In this document: one piece after another, positions 18,985 through 28,800 of the stretch
Layout: each line of letters begins with the position of its first letter
How positions within the stretch are numbered: position 1 is the first letter of the stretch
Assembly: GCA_018816735.1 (NCBI GenBank)
Contig: JAHIVH010000130.1
Location: 44,101-108,100, forward strand
Length of the DNA: 64,000 bases
Source: Pseudomonadota bacterium
GTDB lineage: Bacteria > Desulfobacterota > Desulfobacteria > Desulfobacterales > JAHIVH01
Direction: 5' to 3'
The notes under the pieces: generated by a model
What the model was told of the DNA's origin: nothing
Database searches by the model: none
The model's input: the letters and a program-made list of their open reading frames with translations, nothing else
Made by a program: the position numbers and the translations under genes

Positions 18985-19057
18985 ATGTATTCCGTTGGTT
19001 TACATGCAGACAACAATGCCTTGACAACCCCTATATGAACCTATAAAAAAGCTTATC

Positions 19058-19522
19058 ATGAAATTTAACGATAAAACAATCATGCTCCTGGCAACAGGGT
19101 GCAACACAGGATATGCCCCAGCCGTTCCCGGAACCTTTGGCACACTGGCCGGATTGCCTTTATGTTTTCTTGTGTCTTATCTTCCGGTTTCGATGACGTT
19201 TCTTTCAATCCTGGCATTCATTATATTTGCCATATGGATCGCAGATCGGGCTGAAGGCCTCATTGGAAAAAAAGATCCCGGATGCATTGTGATAGATGAA
19301 ATCGCAGGTATTCTGGTCACCATGGCGTTATTGCCATTCAGTATCACCACCGCTGTTCTGGGGTTTTTCATTTTTAGAATATTTGACATTCTGAAACCGT
19401 TTCCGGCCCGGTATCTTGAAGCGCATATTGACGGGGGGGCAGGCATTGTCATTGATGATATTGCCGCAGGCATCATGGCCAATATCGTATTGCGCTGTTT
19501 ACTCTGGGTTATTGGCATATAA
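19058..19522 (+). CDS. pgpA: Phosphatidylglycerophosphatase A
   Basis: Inner-membrane enzyme that dephosphorylates phosphatidylglycerophosphate to phosphatidylglycerol. The 154-residue protein has the family N-terminus region GYAPAVPGTFGTLAG, the acidic metal-binding stretch CIVIDEIAGILVTM, and FRIFDILKPFPARYLE. Three to four hydrophobic segments are visible. Spacing to larC is 73 bases and to thpR 23 bases, all on the same strand. The ribosome binding site is weak. Length and motifs match PgpA well. Confidence 0.92.
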   Translation: MKFNDKTIMLLATGCNTGYAPAVPGTFGTLAGLPLCFLVSYLPVSMTFLSILAFIIFAIWIADRAEGLIGKKDPGCIVIDEIAGILVTMALLPFSITTAVLGFFIFRIFDILKPFPARYLEAHIDGGAGIVIDDIAAGIMANIVLRCLLWVIGI

Positions 19523-19545
19523 ATGCACGCACAGGAAAAATTGAA

Positions 19546-20121
19546 TTGGCAGACACCAACAGGTCTTTCATAGCCATTGACATTCAGGATCATATCAAAC
19601 GTGATATTTCAAAGGTGCAGGCCGGTTTGAAATCATATGGTTTTGATATCAAGTGGGTCAGGCCGGAAGCCATGCATTTGACATTGATTTTCCTGGGCGA
19701 GATTCCTGCGTCTTCAACAGGCGTCATCCGGGAACAGATGACCCATGCGGCAAAAGGCGTGCGCCCTTTTTCAATTTTCGTAAAAGGGGTGGGTGCGTTT
19801 CCCGATGCAAGACGGCCCAGGGTTGTGATTACAGATATTGACGGTGAAAAAAACGAACTCAAAGGTCTTAAAAACAGCCTTGATGGTCATCTTGAAATTT
19901 TAGGTTTTCCCATAGAGTCACGGCCTTTTAAAGGCCATCTCACACTGGGCAGGGTTATAAAAAAAATTGACGGAAGACAATTTGAACATGCCATAAAAGG
20001 CTATTCTGAATTTTCGACACATCCGTTTGAGGTCAGCCGGATGATCCTTTTTAAAAGCGATCTGAAGCCATCCGGCCCTATATATAGTGAAATGGCGAGT
20101 ATTGATTTTTTTCGGCACTGA
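19546..20121 (+). CDS. thpR: RNA 2',3'-cyclic phosphodiesterase (ThpR/LigT)
   Basis: 2H-family phosphoesterase that opens 2',3'-cyclic phosphates on RNA and was first named 2'-5' RNA ligase. Both catalytic HxT motifs are intact: HLTL at residue 44 and HLTL at residue 131. The length of 191 residues is normal. The start is a TTG with AGGA nine bases upstream; no in-frame ATG fits the conserved N-terminus RSFIAIDI. It follows pgpA by 23 bases and precedes recA, a neighbourhood common in deltaproteobacteria together with cinA, which is absent here. Confidence 0.9.
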   Translation: MADTNRSFIAIDIQDHIKRDISKVQAGLKSYGFDIKWVRPEAMHLTLIFLGEIPASSTGVIREQMTHAAKGVRPFSIFVKGVGAFPDARRPRVVITDIDGEKNELKGLKNSLDGHLEILGFPIESRPFKGHLTLGRVIKKIDGRQFEHAIKGYSEFSTHPFEVSRMILFKSDLKPSGPIYSEMASIDFFRH

Positions 20122-20128
20122 AAATAGA

Positions 20129-20148
20129 ATCTTTTCCTTTGAAAAGAT
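20129..20148 (+). terminator. AT-rich hairpin after thpR
   Basis: Perfect 8-base inverted repeat ATCTTTTC/GAAAAGAT with a 4-base loop, eight bases after the thpR stop. It has no U-tract, so termination would be weak; it may only mark the end of the transcript before recA. Confidence 0.3.
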
Positions 20149-20227
20149 CATCAGATAATGGCATAAGTGTCGTTTGGCTTAAGGGACGAATCATAACCGA
20201 TTGATATACGAAAAAGAGGAGGTTTTC

Positions 20228-21253
20228 ATGAGCAAGTCTGTTGATAAACTAAAGGCGGTTGAATCCGCCATGAGTCAGATTGAACGGCAGTTCGGCAAAG
20301 GGGCCATCATGAAACTCGGAAAGGGTGAAATCGCCGCCGTTCCTGTTGTGCCCACAGGCTCACTTGCTCTTGATAAAGCCTTGGGAATAGGTGGACTTCC
20401 CAAAGGGAGGGTCACGGAAATATACGGCCCGGAGTCCTCAGGCAAGACAACGCTGGCCCTTCATGCGGTGGCTGAGTCCCAGAACAGAGGCGGTATTGCC
20501 GCTTTCATCGATGCTGAGCACGCACTCGACATTTCTTATGCAAAAAAACTTGGCGTCAACTGCGATGAACTTCTGGTGTCTCAACCGGATACGGGCGAAC
20601 AGGCCCTTGAAATCGTAGACATGCTGGTCCGAAGTGGCGCGATCGATATTATTGTTGTGGATTCTGTGGCAGCTCTGGTTCCCAGAGCGGAAATCGAAGG
20701 AGAGATGGGAGACTCCCACATGGGCCTCCAGGCCCGTCTCATGAGCCAGGCATTGAGAAAACTGACCAGCAATATCGGAAAGACCAAGACAACCCTGATT
20801 TTTATCAACCAGATCCGAATGAAAATCGGTATTGTTTTCGGCAATCCTGAAACCACAACCGGCGGTAATGCACTAAAATTCTACGCCTCCATAAGACTTG
20901 AGGTCAGAAGGACATCGGCTATCAAGGAAGGCCAGGAAACCACCGGCAACAAAACCAAGGTCAAAATCGTTAAAAATAAAATGGCCCCCCCCTTCAAGGA
21001 AGCGGAATTTGATCTCATGTATGGAGAAGGTATTTCAAAAACCGGAGAGCTTCTTGATCTGGGTGTGGAGCTGAATCTGGTCGAGAAGAGCGGCTCATGG
21101 TACTCCTATAACGGGGAGAGAATCGGCCAGGGAAGAGAAAATGTAAAAACATTTCTCAAGGATAATCCTGATATATATGAAACATTACAAACCAGTGTTA
21201 AGAATGCCATGGGCCTTGCGGCCATAGAAGAAAAAGTTGAAGAAATAAAATGA
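20228..21253 (+). CDS. recA: Recombinase RecA
   Basis: DNA recombination and SOS co-protease of 341 residues. The Walker A motif GPESSGKTT is at residues 67-75. IIVVDSVAALVPRAEIEGEM, the L2 region INQIRMKIGIVFGNPETTTGG and the KVKIVKNKMAPPFKEAEF segment are all intact. The ATG at 20228 has AGGAGG six bases upstream; an upstream in-frame start at 20201 is not needed. No obvious LexA operator could be recognised by eye in the 106-base gap behind it. A recX gene, often next in line, is absent, and alaS follows after 85 bases. Confidence 0.98.
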   Translation: MSKSVDKLKAVESAMSQIERQFGKGAIMKLGKGEIAAVPVVPTGSLALDKALGIGGLPKGRVTEIYGPESSGKTTLALHAVAESQNRGGIAAFIDAEHALDISYAKKLGVNCDELLVSQPDTGEQALEIVDMLVRSGAIDIIVVDSVAALVPRAEIEGEMGDSHMGLQARLMSQALRKLTSNIGKTKTTLIFINQIRMKIGIVFGNPETTTGGNALKFYASIRLEVRRTSAIKEGQETTGNKTKVKIVKNKMAPPFKEAEFDLMYGEGISKTGELLDLGVELNLVEKSGSWYSYNGERIGQGRENVKTFLKDNPDIYETLQTSVKNAMGLAAIEEKVEEIK

Positions 21254-21338
21254 ATAGGAATACCGGTGCCACCCGATTGTCGAAAGACGTAAATACGGCG
21301 GTCATCTGGTTTCCTGACGGCACGGAGAATTATCATTC

Positions 21339-23975
21339 ATGACAGGCAATGAAGCAAGACAGTTATTTCTGGATTATTTTAAAAACAAACACCATCAGAT
21401 TGTAAGAAGCTCTTCCCTTGTTCCCCATGATGACCCGACCCTTTTGTTTGTGAACGCCGGGATGGTTCAGTTTAAACGAACCTTTATGGGGGAGGATAAA
21501 AGGAATTATGTGACGGCCTCAACCGCGCAAAAATGTGTGAGAGCAGGCGGCAAGCATAATGATCTTGAAAATGTAGGTTATACGGCAAGACATCATACAT
21601 TTTTTGAAATGCTCGGCAATTTTTCGTTTGGCGATTATTTCAAGGAAAAAGCCATCTTCTATGCCTGGGATCTGTTGACGACCGGATATAAACTGCCGGT
21701 GGACAAGCTCTGGGTTTCCATTTTTCTGGATGATGACGAAGCCTTCAATATCTGGCACAAGGTAATCGGTGTGCCTGAAAACAGAATTATCCGGCTGGGT
21801 GAAAAAGACAACTTCTGGGCCATGGGGGATACCGGACCCTGCGGTCCCTGCAGTGAAATTCATATTGACCGGGGCGAAGCCCATGGCTGCGGAAAACCGG
21901 ATTGTGCGGTTGGATGTGACTGCGATCGCTTTTTAGAAATCTGGAACCTGGTCTTTATGCAGTTTAACAAGGACGAATCCGGCAAACTGAACCCCCTTCC
22001 CAAACCGAGCATAGACACTGGCATGGGCCTTGAGAGAATCACATCTGTTGTCCAGAATGTGGCCACCAACTATGATACCGACCTGTTCCTGCCTATCATT
22101 AAAAAGGTGGAAACGCTTTCCGGTGTCAAATTGGGAACGTCATCGACTGGAGATGTGGCAATGAAAGTCATTGCCGATCACTCGCGGGCAGCTGCATTTT
22201 TGATCGGCGACGGCATCCTGCCGTCCAATGAAGGGCGGGGATATGTGTTGAGGCGCATCATGAGGCGCGCCATCCGTTACGGCAGGCAGATTGGTCTTGA
22301 CAGGCCTTTCCTGCATGAAACCGCCCAAAGCGTGCTTGACATCATGAAATCCGCGTATCCTGAACTTTCAGAAGCCAGATCCTTTATCGCAAACGTCATC
22401 ACCAATGAGGAAAAAAACTTTTCCACCACCCTTGATAATGGGCTGAAACTCCTGGATGGCGTGCTTTCGGACTTAAATAAGGAAAAAACGCCTGTCATAC
22501 CAGGCGATTTGATTTTTAAACTGTACGACACCTTTGGATTTCCCGTGGATATTATAAAGGATGTGATCAAGGGCAGATCAATCGGGCTTGATATGGACGG
22601 CTTCAATAAAGCCATGGAAAAGCAGCGTGCCCAGTCCCGGTCTACAACCACGTTCACGGCAATCAGCGATGCCTATAAAACGCTGTCTTCCTCTGGCATA
22701 AAATCCAGCTTCAAAGGGTATGACACCTTGTCACTGACATCTGACATCATGTTGATTGTAAAGGACGGCAAAGACGTTGATCAGGCATCAACAGGAGATC
22801 ATGTTGAAATCGTTACAAAAGACACGCCTTTTTATGCAGCTTCAGGTGGTCAGACAGGTGACAGCGGTATCATATCGGTTCACGGCGAAAAGGGTGAAGT
22901 CACCGTAACAGATACGGCAAAAGACCCTACAGGACTGATCATTCATCATGGCAAGGTCACCCGTGGCACGGTTAAAAAAACAGATTCCGCCATTCTTGCG
23001 GTTGATGAAGGCAAAAGAAAAGCCACGGCCCTCAATCATACGGCAACCCATATTCTTCATGCCGCACTCAGGAATATTCTGGGAGATCATGTGAAACAGG
23101 CCGGATCAATGGTTTCTTCAGAACGCCTGAGGTTCGACTTTTCCCACTTTTCCCAGATTGACAGGCGTGAACTTGACGCGATCGAACACTATGTCAACCA
23201 GAGAATCAGAGATAATGCAATTGTCGAAACGCAAGAGATGGATGCTGAAGATGCATTTAAAACAGGCGCCACTGCCCTTTTTGAAGAAAAATACGGGGAC
23301 CGGGTACGCGTGGTGGCTCTGGACTCGTTCAGCAAGGAATTCTGTGGGGGTACGCATACCACGGCTACCGGCAATATCGGGCTCTTTAAAATTCTCCATG
23401 AAACAAGTATTGCAGCAGGCATAAGAAGAATAGAGGCGCTGACCGGAAACGCCGCTCTTGATTTTGTTCAGTCAGCCATAAACCGGCTGAATCAGGCAGC
23501 ATATATCGTCAAAGACAAACCGGAAACCGTTGTTCAAAGAATCGAAAAATTGCTTTCCGATCAGAAAGCCCTTGAAAAAGAACTGGAAAAAATCAAATCC
23601 CAAATGGCGTCCAAGGCAGTTGATTCCATTGACGATGACATCAAAATCGTAAACAGCACCCATGTGGTGGTAAAAAATGTAAATGTCGATAACCCTGCAG
23701 GCTTGAGAGAGCTTGCAGACAAATTCAGAGACAAAATCAAATCCGGTGTGATTGTCCTTGGGGCGGTATCTGGCGAAAAAGTTTTGCTGATTTCCGTAGT
23801 GACAAAAGATCTGACCGGGAAATACCATGCGGGGAATATCATTAAAAAAGTGGCTGGTATCGTTGGCGGGAGCGGCGGGGGCAGACCGGATATGGCACAG
23901 GCAGGCGGATCTGAACCGGCAAAACTCGATCAGGCGCTGCAGGCGGTCATTCCCATGATCGCGGATGGGGTTTAG
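21339..23975 (+). CDS. alaS: Alanine--tRNA ligase
   Basis: Charges tRNA-Ala with alanine and edits mischarged Ser/Gly. The 878-residue length is standard. The class II catalytic domain contains NAGMVQFKRTFMGED and the GLERI motif. The editing domain carries the metal-binding HTATHILH and CGGTHTTATG motifs, and the C-Ala domain ends with GGSGGGRPDMAQAGG. The Cys-rich loop around HGCGKPDCAVGCDCDRF is a normal AlaS zinc region. The order recA-alaS is conserved in many bacteria. The stop is followed one base later by an unusual nonamer repeat array. Confidence 0.98.
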   Translation: MTGNEARQLFLDYFKNKHHQIVRSSSLVPHDDPTLLFVNAGMVQFKRTFMGEDKRNYVTASTAQKCVRAGGKHNDLENVGYTARHHTFFEMLGNFSFGDYFKEKAIFYAWDLLTTGYKLPVDKLWVSIFLDDDEAFNIWHKVIGVPENRIIRLGEKDNFWAMGDTGPCGPCSEIHIDRGEAHGCGKPDCAVGCDCDRFLEIWNLVFMQFNKDESGKLNPLPKPSIDTGMGLERITSVVQNVATNYDTDLFLPIIKKVETLSGVKLGTSSTGDVAMKVIADHSRAAAFLIGDGILPSNEGRGYVLRRIMRRAIRYGRQIGLDRPFLHETAQSVLDIMKSAYPELSEARSFIANVITNEEKNFSTTLDNGLKLLDGVLSDLNKEKTPVIPGDLIFKLYDTFGFPVDIIKDVIKGRSIGLDMDGFNKAMEKQRAQSRSTTTFTAISDAYKTLSSSGIKSSFKGYDTLSLTSDIMLIVKDGKDVDQASTGDHVEIVTKDTPFYAASGGQTGDSGIISVHGEKGEVTVTDTAKDPTGLIIHHGKVTRGTVKKTDSAILAVDEGKRKATALNHTATHILHAALRNILGDHVKQAGSMVSSERLRFDFSHFSQIDRRELDAIEHYVNQRIRDNAIVETQEMDAEDAFKTGATALFEEKYGDRVRVVALDSFSKEFCGGTHTTATGNIGLFKILHETSIAAGIRRIEALTGNAALDFVQSAINRLNQAAYIVKDKPETVVQRIEKLLSDQKALEKELEKIKSQMASKAVDSIDDDIKIVNSTHVVVKNVNVDNPAGLRELADKFRDKIKSGVIVLGAVSGEKVLLISVVTKDLTGKYHAGNIIKKVAGIVGGSGGGRPDMAQAGGSEPAKLDQALQAVIPMIADGV

Positions 23976-23976
23976 C

Positions 23977-24066
23977 GGGTTAATTGGGTTGCTTGGGTTA
24001 GTTGAGTTACTTGGGTTGCTTGGAAAACCCAATAAACTCAAGTAACCCAATAAACTCTATAACCCC
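23977..24066. repeat. Inverted array of nine-base repeats between convergent genes
   Basis: Five tandem copies of a 9-base unit (GGGTTAATT, GGGTTGCTT, GGGTTAGTT, GAGTTACTT, GGGTTGCTT) occupy 23977-24021. After a GGAAAA turn, about four copies of the same unit run in the opposite orientation to 24066 (AATAAACTC, AAGTAACCC, AATAAACTC, TATAACCCC). The whole can fold into a long imperfect hairpin. It separates convergent alaS and the chalcone-isomerase-like gene and overlaps the last codons of the latter, so it probably works as a bidirectional terminator. Confidence 0.8.
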
Positions 24067-24629
24067 AGCATACCCTGTTTCAGGCTCTCCAGGACACAGT
24101 TGTCTCCCAGCCAGATACCAAAAAGGGCTTTTTTGAATTCCAGACCGGCAACGGTCGCAGATTTTTTTCCGTTCTTGTAAATTTCCATCCCGCTTCCAGG
24201 GACATACACAAGGTCATAAACATCTTCGGGTTTGATTTTATCTGCAAAGATCTCAAGCATTTTGTCTATTTCTGAACGAATAGGCGCCGTATTCCCGTTA
24301 GTGGCTTTTTCAAAACCCTCATTTGTCGCATCTGTCATGACCTTGCTTGAAATCAGGTTGGATGCGATAAACAGCTTAAGGGCCATGGGTTCATCAGCGT
24401 TAATGATTTCCTGGGCATTTGAACTTTTGTTTTTCAGATACAATCCCCCGACATAGGCCTTGATTGTTACAACAACAATCTTTTTGGTCCGTATTCCCTG
24501 ACCATTCAATACCAAATCTGTATTCCCGGACTTCATGGTCAGGGGAAGCTTTACATCTTCGGCTTCAATCGCAAATGACAGTGTCCCCGTCAGCAATACC
24601 ACCATCAAACACACTAAAATTCGTTTCAT
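24057..24629 (-). CDS. Secreted chalcone isomerase-like protein
   Basis: Exported protein of 190 residues. A typical signal peptide (MKRILVCLMVVLLTGTLSFA) is followed by a chalcone-isomerase-like domain with LNGQGIRTKKIVVVTIKAYV and GGLYLKN near the start and KALFGIWLGDN near the end. Bacterial members of this family are usually of unknown function; some bind fatty acids, and isomerase activity is not expected. The start has AGGAGG eight bases upstream. It appears to be a single-gene unit, ending in the nonamer repeat array. Confidence 0.78.
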   Translation of the reverse strand: MKRILVCLMVVLLTGTLSFAIEAEDVKLPLTMKSGNTDLVLNGQGIRTKKIVVVTIKAYVGGLYLKNKSSNAQEIINADEPMALKLFIASNLISSKVMTDATNEGFEKATNGNTAPIRSEIDKMLEIFADKIKPEDVYDLVYVPGSGMEIYKNGKKSATVAGLEFKKALFGIWLGDNCVLESLKQGMLGL

Positions 24630-24670
24630 CCTTCATCCTCCTTGCTGATTAAATTAAAAAAAAATACGAT

Positions 24671-25144
24671 CTATAATGATTTACAATCAAGTATATGGCG
24701 TATGGTTTCAGTAAGTTTCTGCCGGCTCACCGGTTTCATGATAAAAGCACGGATACCGATATCTTCGGCTGTTTTCCGATCAATCTCATCACTGAAACCT
24801 GTGCAAAGGATAATCGGGATATCAGGCCGGATTCTTAATAATTCTTTTGATAGATTCGCACCGTTCATTTTGGGCATTTTCATATCCGTAATAACAATAT
24901 CGTATTGATAGGGATGGGATTTGAATTTTTCAAGTGCGTTCACACTGTTCGTTTCTTCTTCAACACAATACCCTGACCGTTCGAGAAGCCGTTTGGCCAT
25001 ATTTGTAATCTGGACTTCATCATCGACCAGGAGGATTTTCTCATATCCCCTTGAATCAGCCATGCTGTCTCTTTCAGGTGCGTTTTCTTTTTCTATTTTA
25101 CTCATGGTAACCATATGATCATCAACAAGTCCGTATGAACTCAC
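24671..25144 (-). CDS. Single-domain response regulator
   Basis: Stand-alone receiver domain. The acidic pair is in ILLVDDE, the phosphoacceptor Asp in DIVITDMKMPKMNG, the switch Thr region is LCTGFSD, and the conserved Lys is in FIMKPVS. No output domain follows. It closely resembles the C-terminal receiver of the hybrid kinase at 57.6-60.7 kb (shared LCTGFS and FIMKP contexts) and may work as a phosphorelay intermediate. The start is uncertain: GTG at 25144, ATGs at 25114 and 25105, or ATG at 25063 (GAGA five bases upstream) all precede the domain. Confidence 0.82.
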   Translation of the reverse strand: MSSYGLVDDHMVTMSKIEKENAPERDSMADSRGYEKILLVDDEVQITNMAKRLLERSGYCVEEETNSVNALEKFKSHPYQYDIVITDMKMPKMNGANLSKELLRIRPDIPIILCTGFSDEIDRKTAEDIGIRAFIMKPVSRQKLTETIRHILDCKSL

Positions 25145-25620
25145 TCTGAGAATTTATTTTTAAAAAGAATGAAATCTGTTTGAAAACTGCACAAGCAAGC
25201 CCCATTTGGATGGTATGCCTGCTATTTTAACTTTTAAGATGCGTATTTTTTTAAGCGTAAGACTAAATTCATAAAAAGCACTCGCAAGGCATATGTCAAA
25301 TTGTAATTGATTTGTAAACAATTTTTTTATAAAAAATGACTGTTTAGTCAATCTTATACTTTTTGATGCCGTGACACAGATTCCAATCGTTATTTTTTGT
25401 GCCCGGGTTGTATCTTTCTGTACACTTAAATGGGTTGATTTGAAGATGAAAGCCAGGAACCGGCAAAGGAAGCCATTTATGGCAAGAATTTTGCAATATA
25501 GTAGTTCATCCAAAGGACCTTTTCCTGAGAATTGAAAATGCCCGCTGTAACTTATGAGAGGGGAACGGTCCGGTAAGTTGTCATGTTAAAGTGTCATGTT
25601 AAAGGATGGAGGGTGTAATT
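25145..25620. other. AT-rich intergenic region before the small membrane protein gene
   Basis: A 476-base gap between divergent genes. It holds a TGACT/AGTCA inverted repeat with a four-base loop at 25337-25350, which could be an operator, and a tandem 13-base repeat at 25579-25604. A 117-codon minus-strand frame here (25160-25513) looks non-coding. No RNA gene was recognised. Confidence 0.4.
25579..25604. repeat. Tandem 13-base direct repeat in a leader
   Basis: Two exact adjacent copies of TGTCATGTTAAAG, ending two bases before the GGAGG-containing leader of the small membrane protein gene. It may be a duplication of a regulator site or a simple replication slip. Confidence 0.7.
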
Positions 25621-25830
25621 ATGAATAAACTAGTCAGAAAAGTGATTAGCGTTGCCATTGCCTTGTTGGCTATTGCTGTGTGTTTTCAGATCATATCTGT
25701 GAACAAAAACCGCCTTTTCCCGTCGAATGACCAGGATGTGGCCCAATATCGGGATCAGATTATGACTGCATTGGATGTAAAAAATGAAGTCAAAATGGTT
25801 GCCAATGACACGCAACCTACAAATGAATGA
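25621..25830 (+). CDS. Small single-pass membrane protein, unknown function
   Basis: Short gene of 69 codons with a strong ribosome binding site (GGAGG eight bases before the ATG). The product has a basic N-terminus (MNKLVRK), one hydrophobic helix at about residues 8-26, and a hydrophilic tail rich in D, N and Q that would lie outside the cytoplasm if the positive-inside rule holds. It could also be read as an uncleaved signal peptide. I do not recognise a family. It stands alone on the plus strand and is closed by a hairpin terminator. An upstream in-frame ATG at 25606 is less likely. Confidence 0.6.
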   Translation: MNKLVRKVISVAIALLAIAVCFQIISVNKNRLFPSNDQDVAQYRDQIMTALDVKNEVKMVANDTQPTNE

Positions 25831-25838
25831 AAAGACGA

Positions 25839-25861
25839 CTCAGCGGCGATGGGTCGCTGAG
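25839..25861. terminator. Hairpin terminator between convergent genes
   Basis: Inverted repeat CTCAGCG/CGCTGAG (7 base pairs, 9-base loop) followed on the plus strand by an A/T-rich ATTCATTTTATT tail. It lies just behind the small membrane protein gene and in front of the end of icmF, so it may serve both strands. Confidence 0.6.
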
Positions 25862-25890
25862 CCATTCATTTTATTCTGTGAATGAACTGT

Positions 25891-28800
25891 CTACATATTC
25901 CTTCGGTATTGCCCGCCCACTTCATAAAGGGCTTTTGTAATTTCCCCCAGGCTGCAGACTTTTACGGTATCCATCAGTTCTTCAAAAATGTTGCCGCCAT
26001 CCAAGGCGACTTTCTGAAGTTTCTTAAGTGCGTCTTCCGACCGGTTTCCATGTTTTTTCTTAAATTCCTGTAACCGCCTGATCTGGGATTCTTTTTCCTC
26101 AGTTGTCGCTCTGGCGAGTTCCAGACGGGCTGTCTCTTCTTCAACAGACGCATCTGGATTGATAAACGTATTCACACCGATCACGGGGATTTCGCCGGTA
26201 TGCTTGCGGTGCTCGTAATACAGGGATTCTTCCTGGATTTTGCTTCTCTGATAGCCGGTTTCCATGGCGCCTAGAACGCCTCCCCGGGAGGTCATGCGGT
26301 CAAATTCGGAAAGGACCGCTTCTTCCACCAGATCTGTCAGTTCTTCCAGAATAAAGCTCCCCTGATTCATGTTTTCATTTTTGGCAAGGCCCCATTCTTT
26401 GTTGATGATCATTTGGATCGCAAGGGCTCTTCTCACCGATTCCGGACTGGGTGTTGTGATGGCTTCATCATAGGCATTGGTGTGAAGACTGTTACAGTTA
26501 TCATAAATGCTGCAGAGCGCCTGAAGCGTGGTCCGTATATCATTGAACTGGACCTCCCTGCTGTGAAGCGATCTTCCGGATGTCTGGATATGATATTTTA
26601 GCATCTGGGATCGCTTGGATGCGCCGTATTTTTCCCGCATGGCCACGGCCCATATTCTTCTGGCCACTCTTCCCAGAACGTTATACTCCGGATCCATGCC
26701 GTTTGAAAAAAAGAACGACAGGCTTGGGGCAAAACTGTCAATAGCCATCCCCTTTGCCAGATAGTATTCCACGTAGGTAAACCCGTTTGCCAGGGTAAAC
26801 GCCAGCTGGGAAATGGGATTCGCGCCGGCTTCTGCGATATGATATCCGGAAATCGATACCGAATAAAAATTCCGGACAGCATGATCGATCATGTACTGCT
26901 GGATATCCGCCATCATCTTCAGGGCGAACTCGATAGAAAAAATACAGGTATTCTGCCCCTGGTCTTCCTTTAATATATCGGCCTGAACCGTGCCCCGGAC
27001 ATTTGAAAACACATCCTTCCTGATTTTCTCATACACGTCATCAGAAAGGGCTTTCCCTTTTTCCTTAATAAATGAATCGACCTGCTGATCAATAGCTGCA
27101 TTAAAAAACATGGCCAGAATGATCGGTGCCGGTCCGTTAATGGTCATGGAAACGGACGTGTTTGGTGCACAGAGATTAAATCCGCCATAAAGGGTTTTGA
27201 TATCATCGATCGTGCAGACGCTCACACCGGACGTGCCAATCTTGCCGTAAATATCGAGCCGTTCCTCCGGATCACACCCGTAAAGCGTCACGGAGTCAAA
27301 TGCGGTTGAAAGCCTTTTGGCCGCATAATCGGCCGAAAGGAGTTTGAAACGGGTATTGGTCCGTTTGGGGTCCCCTTCTCCGGCAAACATTCGTGTGGGA
27401 TCTTCATCCACCCGTTTCAGGGGGAATACCCCTGCGGTAAAGGGGAAGTGACCGGGAAAGTTTTCCCTTCGCTGCCATTTGTAAATTTCACCGGGATCCG
27501 TGAACTGGGGTACTGCAATTTTGGGTATACGGGTATGGGAGAGCGATTCTGTGTAAAGCGGGACCCGGATTTCCCGATCTTTTACATGATAGACCAGTTC
27601 ATCTTTTTTATAGATCTTGCTGATGTTTTTCCACTTTTCAATCCGCTCGACAGTTTCCTGATGCAGGCGGCTCTTTGCCGCCTTCACCTCTTTCTTCAGT
27701 TTTGAAAGAAGGGATGCGGCCTCTTCCGAATCATCTGAAAAGCATGTCATTGCCTCTTCAAGATGCCAGACACGCCTGACCGCATCAGCCTGTCTCTCTG
27801 TTGTCTGATGATACGCCCTTATGGCATCTGATATTTCAGAAAGATACCGGACCCGCTCAGGAGGAATAATGACGGTCTTTGAACTCGATGTTTTGATCGA
27901 CGGTATTTTAACGGCTGACTGAAACTGAACGCCTGTTTTTTCCTTTACGGTCTCCATAAGCGCGCAATAAAATGCGGTCACGCCGTCATCATTGAACTTT
28001 GAGGCGATTGTGCCGAACACCGGCATCTCGTCCGGAGAGCGGTCAAACGCCCCACGGTTTCGCTGAACCTGTTTGCAGACATCCCGATATGCATCCTCGC
28101 TGCCCTGTTTTTCATATTTGTTCACCACAACGAGATCCGCAAAATCGAGCATGTCGATTTTTTCAAGCTGGGATGCGGCACCGAACTCGGATGTCATCAC
28201 ATAAACGCTCAAATCCGCCAGATCGAAAATCTCCGAATCGCCCTGGCCGATGCCGGCCGTTTCAGCGATCACCAGATCAAATCCGGCTGCTTTGACCACA
28301 TCGATGGCATCTTTCAACGCATCCGAGATGGCCAGGTGGGACTTTCTCGTGGCAAGGCTTCTCATGTAAACCCTTGGGCTTGCGAGGGAATTCATGCGAA
28401 TCCGGTCTCCCAGAAGGGCGCCGCCTGTCTTTCTTCTGGACGGGTCCGTGCTGATGACCGCAATGGTTTTTTCTTCCGTATCATGCAGGAAGCGTAGAAT
28501 AATTTCATCGGTCAGTGACGATTTTCCCGCGCCGCCTGTTCCGGTGATGCCCACAACCGGAACCTTTGTTGTTCCTGTTTTCTTGCCTAACAAGGAAACC
28601 ATGTCTTTATACACGTCACCATCGTCTTTGACCTTATCCTCAAGAAACGTGATCATGGCAGCCACATCCCTTTTATTGTCCACACAGAGGCTGTCTGCGG
28701 TGACGTTTCTTTTTTCTATGGTTGAAAAATCGAGCTGCTGCACAAGATGATTGATCATGCCCTGCAGCCCCATTTTTGACCCGTCTTCCGGGGAATAGAT

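Noticed and set aside
23472..24050. A 192-codon frame antisense to the end of alaS with an Asn-Pro-Ser repeat N-terminus
   Set aside because: The repeats come from the nonamer array read in frame, and the rest is antisense to the conserved alaS gene.
25160..25513. A 117-codon minus-strand frame in the gap after the lone response regulator
   Set aside because: Low-complexity, T-rich DNA, no ribosome binding site, no recognisable domain; more likely chance.
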